64,000 bases of DNA, taken from NCBI GenBank assembly GCA_902761225.1, contig CACWJQ010000002.1:1-64000 (forward strand), given 5' to 3'. Below, piece after piece: positions 52,667 through 61,030 of this stretch; position 1 is the first letter of the stretch; each line of letters begins with the position of its first letter. The notes under the pieces were generated by a model, which was not told the origin of the DNA, did no database searches, and worked only from the letters and a program-made list of their open reading frames with translations. The DNA is from an uncultured Lachnospiraceae bacterium. Lineage in GTDB: Bacteria; Bacillota; Clostridia; Lachnospirales; Lachnospiraceae. The translations under genes were made by a program, and so were the position numbers.

Positions 52667-52981
52667 ATGTTTCGCATAAATGAAGAATACGATAATAGAG
52701 CTTTGCTTACAGTAGATAAAGGAGCGATGACGGTACATATCACACTTGGTTCCAGGAATATCGTGAATCTTTATCCCGGTCTCGCGGAGGATGCACAGAA
52801 GGACGGTGCCGTTCTCTTGCAGCCCACAGATGATGAGGTCACTTACAGCGACGGACTTACCGAGACGGTGAACGGATTTGATGTTCCCGTTCCTTATCTG
52901 GACAGGGAATTTGATCTTGCACTCATAGGAACAAAGGGCGTCTGGTATGATCACAAGGTTACTGTTTCACTGGCAGATTGA
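52667..52981 (+). CDS. C-terminal domain of the cbiK lipoprotein in the -1 frame
   Basis: Best read as the continuation of cbiK. The frame is open from the poly-T run (52652 onward: L T D S S M F R I...). Its 104 residues after the ATG look like a beta-sandwich domain that is often attached to secreted Clostridia proteins: MFRINEEY, LLTVDKGAMTVHITL, NLYPGLAEDAQKDG, ending GVWYDHKVTVSL. The ATG at 52667 has no Shine-Dalgarno sequence, which argues against independent translation. Joined, the product would be about 541 residues. A separately translated small protein is the alternative. Confidence 0.7.
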   Translation: MFRINEEYDNRALLTVDKGAMTVHITLGSRNIVNLYPGLAEDAQKDGAVLLQPTDDEVTYSDGLTETVNGFDVPVPYLDREFDLALIGTKGVWYDHKVTVSLAD

Positions 52982-52984
52982 TCT

Positions 52985-54526
52985 ATGATATTAGGAAAAA
53001 CACTTCAGAAGAAAATATCCATACTGTTTTCGCTGATAGCGGTACTATGCGTAACCTCCTGCGCTTCGCAGGGGGTTACCTTTGTTAATCAGACTAATGA
53101 AGAGAGTATTCCGCAGTCCGTAATAGAGACTTATCAGGTGGATATCGGATTTGAAGGCGGCTCCGGGAAAGCATATATAGAGTCTCCGGTTAAAGTGACC
53201 TCAGTGGACGGAGATCTGACTGCCGTTTTTGTATGGAACAGTGTCAATTACGATTATATGATCGTTAACGGTATCAGATATGATAATGAGAATCCCGGCG
53301 GACCGTCAACCTTTACCGTGAGCATCGATAACATCACGGATCCCCTGACAGTCATAGGTGATACTGTTGCGATGAGCACACCGCATGAGATAGAGTATGT
53401 GATCACCTGGGGTGAAAAGACTCTTACTATGTCCGGGACGATATCAGGCTCGCAGGTTTCCGAAGGTGAGCTTTTTTCCGCACTTGAAAAAGCAGGTCTT
53501 TCGAAAACGGGCGAGATGATCCCTGAGTACTCCATCGGATACAGAGTTACGGATTTTGGAGATTACTCAGTCATATCTATAGATAATTCTGGAGAATATC
53601 TGCTGGTACCGGAAGGAGGAAGTGTTCCTGACGGATTGCCCCGGGGGGTGACAGTCCTGTGTAAACCTCTGGATAAAGCCTATCTTGTTTCCACCTCCGC
53701 CATGGATCTTGTGCTGGCCTGCGGAGCCCTTGACCGTATAGCTCTTTCCGGAACAAAGGCTTCCGACTGGTACATAGATGATGCAAGATGCGCCATGGAA
53801 AACGGTGATATCCTCTATGCGGGAAAATACAGAGCACCTGATTATGAGCTGCTCCTCAACACAGGATGTGACATTGCCATTGAAAATACCATGCTCTATC
53901 ATGAACCTGCGGTGAAGGAAAAGCTTGAGGAACTGGGGATACCGGTTTTTATAGAAACTTCCAGTTATGAGAAGGAGCCTCTGGGAAGGCTGGAGTGGAT
54001 AAGACTTTACGGTATCCTGTTTGATATGGAAGATGAAGCTGACAGATATTTTTATGATCAGCTGGACGCGCTTTCGGACATCCTGAGTGAAAAAACTGAC
54101 ACGGGCGTCAAAGTCGCTTTTTTCCATGTGACGGCAAACGGGACCGTAAATGTGCGCAGATCCGGTGATTATATCACCAGGATGATAGAGATATCCGGCG
54201 GACACTATGTACCGGAAAATGCAGGAGACGGCGAAAATGCACTTTCCACCATGAACATGCAGATGGAGGACTTTTACGTCGGGGCAAAGGATGCGGATAT
54301 CCTGATCTATAATTCCACCATAGCAGGGGAGATCGGTTCCGTGGATGAACTCATAAGGCTGAATCCTCTGTTCGAAGATTTCAGGGCTGTGAGGGAAGGA
54401 AGAGTGTATTGCACCGAACAGAATCTTTTCCAGCAGACCACGGGTATGGCGGATTTCATAAAGGATCTGAATGATATATTTAACGGCATCGACAGGGAAT
54501 ATACTTACATAAAGAGACTAAGCTGA
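52985..54526 (+). CDS. btuF: Cobalamin/iron-siderophore type ABC substrate-binding lipoprotein (BtuF-like)
   Basis: 513 residues with a lipobox VTSC (Cys26). Residues ~48-155 form an N-terminal accessory beta domain (YQVDIGFEGGSGKAYIESP, NYDYMIVNGIRYDNENPGG, TVAMSTPHEIEYVITW), and residues ~200-510 a class III solute-binding fold (VVSTSAMDLVLACGALDRIAL, DIAIENTMLYHEPAVKEKLEELGIPVFIE, LIYNSTIAGEIG). The operon with BtuC and BtuD homologues under a B12 riboswitch makes cobalamin or cobinamide the likely ligand. It begins 3 bases after the cbiK C-terminal frame. Confidence 0.85.
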   Translation: MILGKTLQKKISILFSLIAVLCVTSCASQGVTFVNQTNEESIPQSVIETYQVDIGFEGGSGKAYIESPVKVTSVDGDLTAVFVWNSVNYDYMIVNGIRYDNENPGGPSTFTVSIDNITDPLTVIGDTVAMSTPHEIEYVITWGEKTLTMSGTISGSQVSEGELFSALEKAGLSKTGEMIPEYSIGYRVTDFGDYSVISIDNSGEYLLVPEGGSVPDGLPRGVTVLCKPLDKAYLVSTSAMDLVLACGALDRIALSGTKASDWYIDDARCAMENGDILYAGKYRAPDYELLLNTGCDIAIENTMLYHEPAVKEKLEELGIPVFIETSSYEKEPLGRLEWIRLYGILFDMEDEADRYFYDQLDALSDILSEKTDTGVKVAFFHVTANGTVNVRRSGDYITRMIEISGGHYVPENAGDGENALSTMNMQMEDFYVGAKDADILIYNSTIAGEIGSVDELIRLNPLFEDFRAVREGRVYCTEQNLFQQTTGMADFIKDLNDIFNGIDREYTYIKRLS

Positions 54527-54533
54527 AGGGATC

Positions 54534-55538
54534 ATGACAAGGAAACGAATCATTATATTTTTTACAATATGCATACTGCTGCTCCTTTTGCTGTTTGCAG
54601 CTAATATTCTTCTGGGAAGCACGGCTGTTTCCGTATCCGAGATCATGAGCATACTCGGAGGAAGGGAAGTTGGAACAAACGCTGTCATCATTCTGGGTAT
54701 CAGACTTCCGAGGGCTGTATCGGCAGTGGTTCTTGGCGGTGCTCTGGCTCTGTCCGGATACCTTCTTCAGACGTTTTTCTCCAATCCGATAGTCGGACCC
54801 TATGTACTCGGGATATCCTCAGGAGCAAAGCTCTGTGTGGCGCTTATGATGATCTTCTTTCTTTCACGGGGAAGAAGCATAGGCCTGGCAGCGATGATCC
54901 TCTCTGCATTTATCGGATCCCTGATAGTCATGTCATTTGTGCTGGTCATCTCCGTTAAGGTCAGAAGCATGGGCATATTGGTGGTATGCGGCATAATGAT
55001 AGGTTATATATGCTCCGCAGTGACGGATTTTGTTGTGACCTTTGCGGATGATTCCAATATAGTCAATCTTCACAACTGGTCCATGGGCAGCCTGTCCGGT
55101 ATCGGCTGGAGGGAAATAAGGGTGTTCACTGTAGTGATACTGCTGTGTGTTATCCTTGCCCTCTCTATCGTAAAGCCGATGAACGCATACAGGCTTGGCG
55201 AGAATTATGCAAGAAATGCCGGAGTGAACATCAGACTTCTGCGTGTGATACTTATACTTGTGTCGAGTCTGCTTGCGGCATGCGTTACGGCCTTTGCAGG
55301 TCCCATATCATTTGTGGGTATCGCAGTCCCGCACCTTGTCAGATCTTCGCTGAAAACCGACAGAGCAGGAGTGGTGATACCGGCGGCCTTTTTAGGAGGC
55401 GCAATGATCACTCTTTTCAGTGATGCCATAGCAAGAACGGTATTTGCTCCCACGGAGGTAAGTATCAGTTCTGTTACGGCATTGCTTCTTGTTCCTGTTG
55501 TTATATATGTGATGATGAACAGAAAAAAGGATCGCTGA
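54534..55538 (+). CDS. btuC: ABC transporter permease (BtuC/FecCD family)
   Basis: The membrane subunit of a vitamin B12-type importer: 334 residues with ~10 helices. Family landmarks are IILGIRLPRAVSAVVLGGALALSGYLLQTFFSNPIVGPYVLGISSGA and, near the C-terminus, GPISFVGIAVPHLVRS, the coupling-helix region that touches the ATPase. It starts 7 bases after btuF, and 3 bases separate it from the ATPase-CbiP fusion. Substrate is inferred from the riboswitch and neighbours. Confidence 0.93.
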   Translation: MTRKRIIIFFTICILLLLLLFAANILLGSTAVSVSEIMSILGGREVGTNAVIILGIRLPRAVSAVVLGGALALSGYLLQTFFSNPIVGPYVLGISSGAKLCVALMMIFFLSRGRSIGLAAMILSAFIGSLIVMSFVLVISVKVRSMGILVVCGIMIGYICSAVTDFVVTFADDSNIVNLHNWSMGSLSGIGWREIRVFTVVILLCVILALSIVKPMNAYRLGENYARNAGVNIRLLRVILILVSSLLAACVTAFAGPISFVGIAVPHLVRSSLKTDRAGVVIPAAFLGGAMITLFSDAIARTVFAPTEVSISSVTALLLVPVVIYVMMNRKKDR

Positions 55539-55541
55539 TAT

Positions 55542-57929
55542 ATGGCAGTATCTGACGGATTAAAAACAGAACATCTGAATATAGGCTATGACAGCGACCT
55601 TATCCGGGATATCTGTATTGAAGTGCTTCCCGGCAGGATCGTCACTCTCATAGGACCCAACGGTTCCGGCAAGACAACACTTCTTAAGACGCTCACGGGA
55701 GAACTTGCAGTAAGGGGCGGGATCGTATATCTGGACGGAAAGGATAAGTCATGCATGTCTTCTTATGATGTTGCCAGGGCTCTGTCCATGGTCATGACCG
55801 AGAAGATAAGACCGGAGCTTATGTCCTGCAGGGAGGTTGTGGAGGTCGGAAGATATCCCTATACCGGAAGGCTGGGACTCCTTAGTGACGAGGACAGGAA
55901 GAAGGTCTGTGATGCGATGGAGAAAACGGACATCACCTCGCTTGCAGACAGTTTCTTCACCGAACTTTCCGACGGACAGAAGCAGAGAGTGCTGCTGGCC
56001 AAGGCTCTTTGTCAGGAGCCGGAGGTCCTGATACTTGACGAGCCCACATCATTCCTTGACATAAGATACAAGATAGATCTTCTGGACAAGATCAGAAGCT
56101 TTGCAAAGGAAAAAAATATCGCGGTCCTCATGTCTCTTCATGAGCTTGATATCGCAAGAAAGATCTCTGATACAGTGGTTGCTGTCGGAGAGGGCAGGAT
56201 ACTTAAGGTCGGAAGCCCAAGGGAAGTGTGTTCCGAGAACTTCATCAGAAAGCTGTATTCCATAGAGGATGTGAACTCGGATCTGCTGGGAAGCGGTTAC
56301 TGGGAAGATGAGCCTGATGCGGAAGGACATGGAGAAGCAAGTGATCAGGGATCATTCCGGGACGGAAATTCCGTAGCGGAGACCTGTAAAGAAGAGACAT
56401 CCGATGCAGGATCTGTGATGACGGGAGCTTCACCTGCGGATAAAGGCAGGAAAGCCCGGGTCATAATGATACAGGGTACCATGTCAAATGCCGGAAAGAG
56501 CCTTGTGGCTGCCGGACTTTGCCGGATCTTCTCCAATGACGGATTCTTGGTTGCCCCTTTTAAATCCCAAAATATGGCACTCAACTCATATATTACGGAT
56601 GAAGGTCTCGAGATGGGAAGGGCACAGGTTGTACAGGCAGAGTGTGCAAGGATCAGACCGATGGCTGAGATGAATCCGATACTGCTGAAGCCTACATCAT
56701 CCATGGGTTCCCAGGTGATCGTAAACGGCAGGGTCATAGGCAATATGAAAGCCATGGACTATTTTCGCCACAAGAAGGATTACATCCCGGAGATCATGGC
56801 GGCATACGACAGGCTTTCGGAGATTGCCGATATCATAGTTGTTGAGGGCGCCGGTTCACCGGTGGAGCTGAATCTTAAGTCCGGGGATATAGTCAACATG
56901 GGACTTGCGGAGATGATAGATGCTCCCGTGCTCCTCGTGGGCGATATAGACAGGGGCGGTATATTCCCGCAGCTTTTGGGCACTCTCGATCTTCTTACGG
57001 AGGACGAGAGGAAGAGAGTAAAGGGTCTGATCGTCAACAAGTTCAGAGGTGACGGCAGACTGTTTGAAAGCGGGATCAGGATACTTGAAGACAGGGGCGG
57101 GGCTCCTGTTCTGGGTGTTGTTCCATATATGGATCTGAAGATCGATGATGAGGATTCTCTTTCGGACAGATTCTCCAATACGAGAGTGGGAGAATTTGAC
57201 ATTGCTGTCATAAAGCTGAGAGCCATTTCCAACTTCACTGATTTTGACACCTTTGACCAGATACCGGAAGTCTCCGTCAGATATATTGATGATCCTTCAC
57301 GTCTGGGAGATCCGGATATCCTGATAATACCCGGTTCGAAAAATACCATAGGCGATCTTAGGGAACTAAAGAGCTCCGGCCTTTTCGATGCTATCATCAG
57401 GAAGGCAAAAGAGGGCACGGTCATATTCGGCATCTGCGGAGGATACCAGATGCTGGGTGAGACGGTGGAAGACCCCGAATGCTCTGAGATCGGAGGAAGC
57501 GAAGAAGGGCTTGGACTTCTGCCGGTAAGAACCGTTATGGGAAATGACAAGGTCAGGAACATCTACAATGGCAAAATTTCAGGTGCCACCGGGGTGTTGT
57601 CAGGATCAAAGGGCCTGCCTGTCACGGGATACGAGATACATATGGGAGAAACTGTTCCCCTTAAGCCTCTGACGGAATTTACATCCGGAGGAACCGGATA
57701 CTGTCTGGGTAATATCTACGGTACCTATGTTCATGGATTTTTCGACGGAGGAGCGGTGCTTAAGAAGATAGCGGAAACAGTTGCCTTATCCCGCGGGAAA
57801 AGCATCACAACAGGTGCGGTGGAAGACTACAGAGACCGTAAGGAGACAGTATATGACAAACTTGCGGAGAATCTTAAAAACAGCCTTGATATGGATCGTA
57901 TCTACAAAATACTCGGATTGGAAAGATGA
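55542..57929 (+). CDS. cbiP: Fusion: BtuD-like ABC ATPase + cobyric acid synthase CbiP
   Basis: 795 residues in two enzymes. Residues ~1-260 are an ABC ATPase: Walker A GPNGSGKTT (about 38-46), LSDGQKQRVLLAKAL signature, LILDEPTS Walker B and the switch His in SLHELD. After a ~45-residue polar, Ser/Glu-rich linker, the CbiP/CobQ amidotransferase begins near 307 (VIMIQGTMSNAGKSLVAAGLCRIF, SQNMALNSYIT). Its C-terminal glutaminase-like domain has Cys632 in FGICGGYQML and YVHGFF. CbiP amidates adenosyl-cobyrinic a,c-diamide at four positions. The ATPase partners BtuC. No stop or frameshift separates the halves. Confidence 0.93.
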   Translation: MAVSDGLKTEHLNIGYDSDLIRDICIEVLPGRIVTLIGPNGSGKTTLLKTLTGELAVRGGIVYLDGKDKSCMSSYDVARALSMVMTEKIRPELMSCREVVEVGRYPYTGRLGLLSDEDRKKVCDAMEKTDITSLADSFFTELSDGQKQRVLLAKALCQEPEVLILDEPTSFLDIRYKIDLLDKIRSFAKEKNIAVLMSLHELDIARKISDTVVAVGEGRILKVGSPREVCSENFIRKLYSIEDVNSDLLGSGYWEDEPDAEGHGEASDQGSFRDGNSVAETCKEETSDAGSVMTGASPADKGRKARVIMIQGTMSNAGKSLVAAGLCRIFSNDGFLVAPFKSQNMALNSYITDEGLEMGRAQVVQAECARIRPMAEMNPILLKPTSSMGSQVIVNGRVIGNMKAMDYFRHKKDYIPEIMAAYDRLSEIADIIVVEGAGSPVELNLKSGDIVNMGLAEMIDAPVLLVGDIDRGGIFPQLLGTLDLLTEDERKRVKGLIVNKFRGDGRLFESGIRILEDRGGAPVLGVVPYMDLKIDDEDSLSDRFSNTRVGEFDIAVIKLRAISNFTDFDTFDQIPEVSVRYIDDPSRLGDPDILIIPGSKNTIGDLRELKSSGLFDAIIRKAKEGTVIFGICGGYQMLGETVEDPECSEIGGSEEGLGLLPVRTVMGNDKVRNIYNGKISGATGVLSGSKGLPVTGYEIHMGETVPLKPLTEFTSGGTGYCLGNIYGTYVHGFFDGGAVLKKIAETVALSRGKSITTGAVEDYRDRKETVYDKLAENLKNSLDMDRIYKILGLER

Positions 57930-59017
57930 CAAGAGAAGAACTCTTTCAATTGCATATATGTGCTCCGGATGAATCGGTAAGGTTAGCGGCCCGGCGCAGA
58001 TGGGATGCTCTGGCAAAACCCATCGACGGCCTTGGATGCTTTGAAGAAACAGTAGCACGTATTGCCGGAATGACCGGAAGCACGGAGCTTGATCTGAGCC
58101 GTAAAGCACTTGTGATCATGTGTGCCGACAATGGCATAGTCGATGAGGGAGTATCCCAGACCGGAAGAGAGGTGACCTATGAAGTCGCATCTCTCATGGG
58201 TAAGAGGATGAGCTCCGTAGGGATAATGCTCAGGGACTATCCTGCGGATATACTGACTATCGATATTGGGATAGCTTCTGATGATATTCCGGATGGAGTC
58301 ATAGACAGGAAGGTCCGAAGAGGCACGCGGAACTTCTTGCATGAGCCTGCAATGACTGCCGATGAGACTCTTAAGGCTATAGGAACAGGCATGGATATCG
58401 TAAGGAACTGCAGGGATAAAGGTATCTCTCTTATCGCAACGGGAGAGATGGGCATCGGCAATACCACAACATCCTCCGCACTTATGAGCGTACTTCTCGG
58501 ACTTGATGCATCAGAGTGTACCGGAAGAGGAGCAGGACTTTCCGATGAGGGACTTGAGAGAAAGATACGTGTCATAAACGAAGGTATCGCAGTTAATTTT
58601 CCTGACAGGGAGAATAGAAACTTTGCAGAACCCGGTGAGGTGTTTGATGTGCTCTGCCGCGTCGGAGGACTTGATATCGCGGGGCTTGCCGGAATTTTTA
58701 TGGGAGGAGCTCTGTACAGGGTTCCCATAGTCATAGACGGTTTTATCAGCATGATCTCAGCACTTATCGCAGAAAGACTTTTGCCGGGATGCAGAGAGTA
58801 CATGATCGCATCACATCTTGGAAGAGAAAGCGGAATGAAGCTTCTGTCCCGGTGCCTGGGACTGACTCCTGTGATAAATGCAGATCTTGCACTGGGTGAA
58901 GGTACCGGAGCTGTTATGCTCTTTCCCCTGCTTGACATGGCAATGTCGCTGTACGGGAGCGGCACCATGTTTTCCGATACATCCATAGAAGAGTATGAGA
59001 GGTTTGGAGACAGATGA
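57926..59017 (+). CDS. cobT: Nicotinate-nucleotide:dimethylbenzimidazole phosphoribosyltransferase
   Basis: Makes alpha-ribazole-phosphate, the lower-ligand nucleotide of cobalamin. The 363 residues include KALVIMCADNGIVDEGVSQ, GEMGIGNTTTSSAL, and the catalytic-glutamate region ADLALGEGTGAVMLFPLLDMA. The ATG overlaps the cbiP stop (ATGA). The base it activates (DMB or another benzimidazole/adenine) cannot be read, and no bluB or bza genes are visible here. Confidence 0.94.
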   Translation: MTREELFQLHICAPDESVRLAARRRWDALAKPIDGLGCFEETVARIAGMTGSTELDLSRKALVIMCADNGIVDEGVSQTGREVTYEVASLMGKRMSSVGIMLRDYPADILTIDIGIASDDIPDGVIDRKVRRGTRNFLHEPAMTADETLKAIGTGMDIVRNCRDKGISLIATGEMGIGNTTTSSALMSVLLGLDASECTGRGAGLSDEGLERKIRVINEGIAVNFPDRENRNFAEPGEVFDVLCRVGGLDIAGLAGIFMGGALYRVPIVIDGFISMISALIAERLLPGCREYMIASHLGRESGMKLLSRCLGLTPVINADLALGEGTGAVMLFPLLDMAMSLYGSGTMFSDTSIEEYERFGDR

Positions 59018-59541
59018 TCACATTGATCGTAGGAAGATCGAATACAGGCAAATCCGCACTTGCAGAAAGCCTGGCTCTTGAGACGGGGAGAAAGGTTTAT
59101 TATGTTGCCACCATGAAAGTGATGGACGATGCAGGCAGGGAGCGTGTCCTGAAACACAGACAGCAGCGTGAGGGTAAGGGCTTCATTACTATCGAAAGGG
59201 AGAAGGATATCGCACATGTTCTTGACGCTTGCTGTGACGCAGGCGGATCTGTGGTGCTTTTGGAGTGCGTTGCAAACCTTGTTTCAAATCTGATCTTTGA
59301 CGATCCGTCCTTTGATATGAAGGGTATTGATGCCAAGGCCGAATGCGAACGCATAGCCGGGATCGCTGCGGATGATATAAAAGAACTGTCCGGTAAGGTC
59401 CGGGATATGATCATCGTAACGGATGAATATGAAAGAGACGGTGAGGGCTATGATGATCCCACAAGATTTTATGTAAGAACTCTCAGCAGGACCAACGAAC
59501 TTATAAAACCGTTTTGTGACGATGTTCGGGATCTGACCTGA
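59014..59541 (+). CDS. cobU: Adenosylcobinamide kinase / GTP guanylyltransferase (CobU)
   Basis: 175 residues; phosphorylates adenosylcobinamide and then transfers GMP from GTP. The P-loop is GRSNTGKS (7-14), slightly altered from the usual GGxRSGKS; HRQQR holds the guanylylation-site histidine; LLECVANLVSNLIF is the Walker B area; VTDEYERDGEGYDDPTRFYVRTLSRTNE is the conserved C-terminal stretch. It overlaps cobT by 4 bases. Confidence 0.9.
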   Translation: MITLIVGRSNTGKSALAESLALETGRKVYYVATMKVMDDAGRERVLKHRQQREGKGFITIEREKDIAHVLDACCDAGGSVVLLECVANLVSNLIFDDPSFDMKGIDAKAECERIAGIAADDIKELSGKVRDMIIVTDEYERDGEGYDDPTRFYVRTLSRTNELIKPFCDDVRDLT

Positions 59542-59572
59542 GAATACAGCGTCACGGATGTGAGGAAATGAT

Positions 59573-60349
59573 TTGAAAATATTCAGAAGGATTGCAATTT
59601 CATTTACCCTTTATTCGAGGATTCCTATGCCGAGATTTGAGTGGCGGGAGGATGATATGTCAACAAGTCTGGATTTCTTCCCTCTTGTGGGGGCGGTGAT
59701 CGGCGCACTTGTGTGCCTCATTAACATAGGACCTGCAGCTGCTTTGAATCCGGTAGTTAGAGCTCTGGCTTCTGTTTTGATCCCGATTCTCGTTACGGGA
59801 GGATTTCATCTGGACGGATTCATGGACACATCCGATGCACTCAATTCCTACGGCGAACCCGGGAAGAAACTTGAGATCTTAAAGGATCCTCATATAGGGG
59901 CCTTTGCCGTTATATCACTGGTCAAGCTTCTGATCGCAGCTATTGCTTTTTCGGTGCTTCTCCTCACGTGGAAGGATCCGGAGCCGGAGACAGTGGTGGC
60001 ATGCGGACTCATATTTGTTGTAAGCAGATGTTTATCCGGACTTACTTCACTCTTTTTCAAAAAGGCAAGAAAGAGCGGGATGCTGTCACGGGAAACGGAG
60101 AGCGGCAGAAAGGGGACAGTGGTGCTGCTGATCATCCAGCTGACCGCAGCCTCCGCGGTAATGCTCATCCTTGATCTATTCCGTGGATGTGGAATGATCG
60201 CATCGTTTGCACTTTTTACACTTTACTACAGATACAAAACTTCAAAGGAGTTCGGCGGAGTTACGGGAGATACTGCGGGATATTATGTGAGCATGTCGGA
60301 AACGCTTGCCTTATGTGTCACAGCAATCCTTAACATATTCCTGCCCTGA
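59573..60349 (+). CDS. cobS: Adenosylcobinamide-GDP ribazoletransferase (CobS)
   Basis: An integral membrane enzyme of 258 residues that joins the lower-ligand nucleotide to adenosylcobinamide-GDP. TLYSRIPMPRFEW, FPLVGAVIGAL, GGFHLDGFMDTSDAL and KDPHIGAFAV match the family, with the aspartates of DGFMDTSDA for Mg. The start is TTG 59573 with TGAGGA 8 bases upstream; an ATG at 59569 is out of frame. ~6 helices. Confidence 0.93.
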   Translation: MKIFRRIAISFTLYSRIPMPRFEWREDDMSTSLDFFPLVGAVIGALVCLINIGPAAALNPVVRALASVLIPILVTGGFHLDGFMDTSDALNSYGEPGKKLEILKDPHIGAFAVISLVKLLIAAIAFSVLLLTWKDPEPETVVACGLIFVVSRCLSGLTSLFFKKARKSGMLSRETESGRKGTVVLLIIQLTAASAVMLILDLFRGCGMIASFALFTLYYRYKTSKEFGGVTGDTAGYYVSMSETLALCVTAILNIFLP

Positions 60350-60388
60350 GCGTGAAAGAGTTGCCTGCGTTGAAAATGGGAGTTATGT

Positions 60389-61030
60389 ATGGCACATAAA
60401 AAAGTCTATCTGATAAGGCATGGGATGACCCTGGGTAATTCCGAAAAGAGATATATCGGAAGGGAAAATAACGAACCGCTGTGTCCTGAGGGAATCATGG
60501 CAGTCAGAAAACTCGGGAGCAGGATACCGGATGATCTTTTGGCTGATATCGACAGGGTGTTCAGCAGTCCTCTGCAGAGAGCACTGCAAACGGCGGAGAT
60601 ACTTTTTCCGGGAAGGAAGATCATCTTACTGGATGACATGACCGAAACCGACTTCGGGTATTTTGAAGGAAAAAATCATGCCGAGCTTGACGGCGATGAG
60701 ATCTATCAGAAGTGGATCGATTCAAACGGAGCAGATCCCATACCCGGAGCGGAGAAGAGAGAGGATCTGACGGAGAGATCCGTGAGAGCACTGATGACTG
60801 CCCTGGGTGATCTGAATTCGGATGAGAACATTGTAATAGTCTGTCACGGCGGGAATATCATGGCATCGCTGTCAGAACTGACAGGCGGCGGATATTATGA
60901 CTTCATGACAGGTAACCTGGGATGCTGGCTGCTGGAGCTTGAAACTGATGATAACGGAATTGTTAAAACTTCATATCGCCGCGCTGATCTTGGGGATCCT
61001 GATGGATCAGATAATAGGAGATCCATATAA
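60389..61030 (+). CDS. cobC: Alpha-ribazole phosphatase-like histidine phosphatase (CobC)
   Basis: A 213-residue phosphoglycerate-mutase-like phosphatase. The nucleophile is His11 in YLIRHGMTLGNS; the second conserved His is in VIVCHGGNIMA. Within the cobalamin operon it should remove the phosphate from alpha-ribazole-5'-phosphate or adenosylcobalamin-5'-phosphate. Its last 83 bases overlap the start of cbiB, so expression is tightly coupled. GGGAG precedes ATG 60389. Confidence 0.87.
   Translation: MAHKKVYLIRHGMTLGNSEKRYIGRENNEPLCPEGIMAVRKLGSRIPDDLLADIDRVFSSPLQRALQTAEILFPGRKIILLDDMTETDFGYFEGKNHAELDGDEIYQKWIDSNGADPIPGAEKREDLTERSVRALMTALGDLNSDENIVIVCHGGNIMASLSELTGGGYYDFMTGNLGCWLLELETDDNGIVKTSYRRADLGDPDGSDNRRSI

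Noticed and set aside
56780-57562. A 260-codon minus-strand frame opposite cbiP
   Set aside because: Ser/Pro-rich translation typical of the reverse complement of a coding region; CbiP motifs including Cys632 lie on the plus strand.
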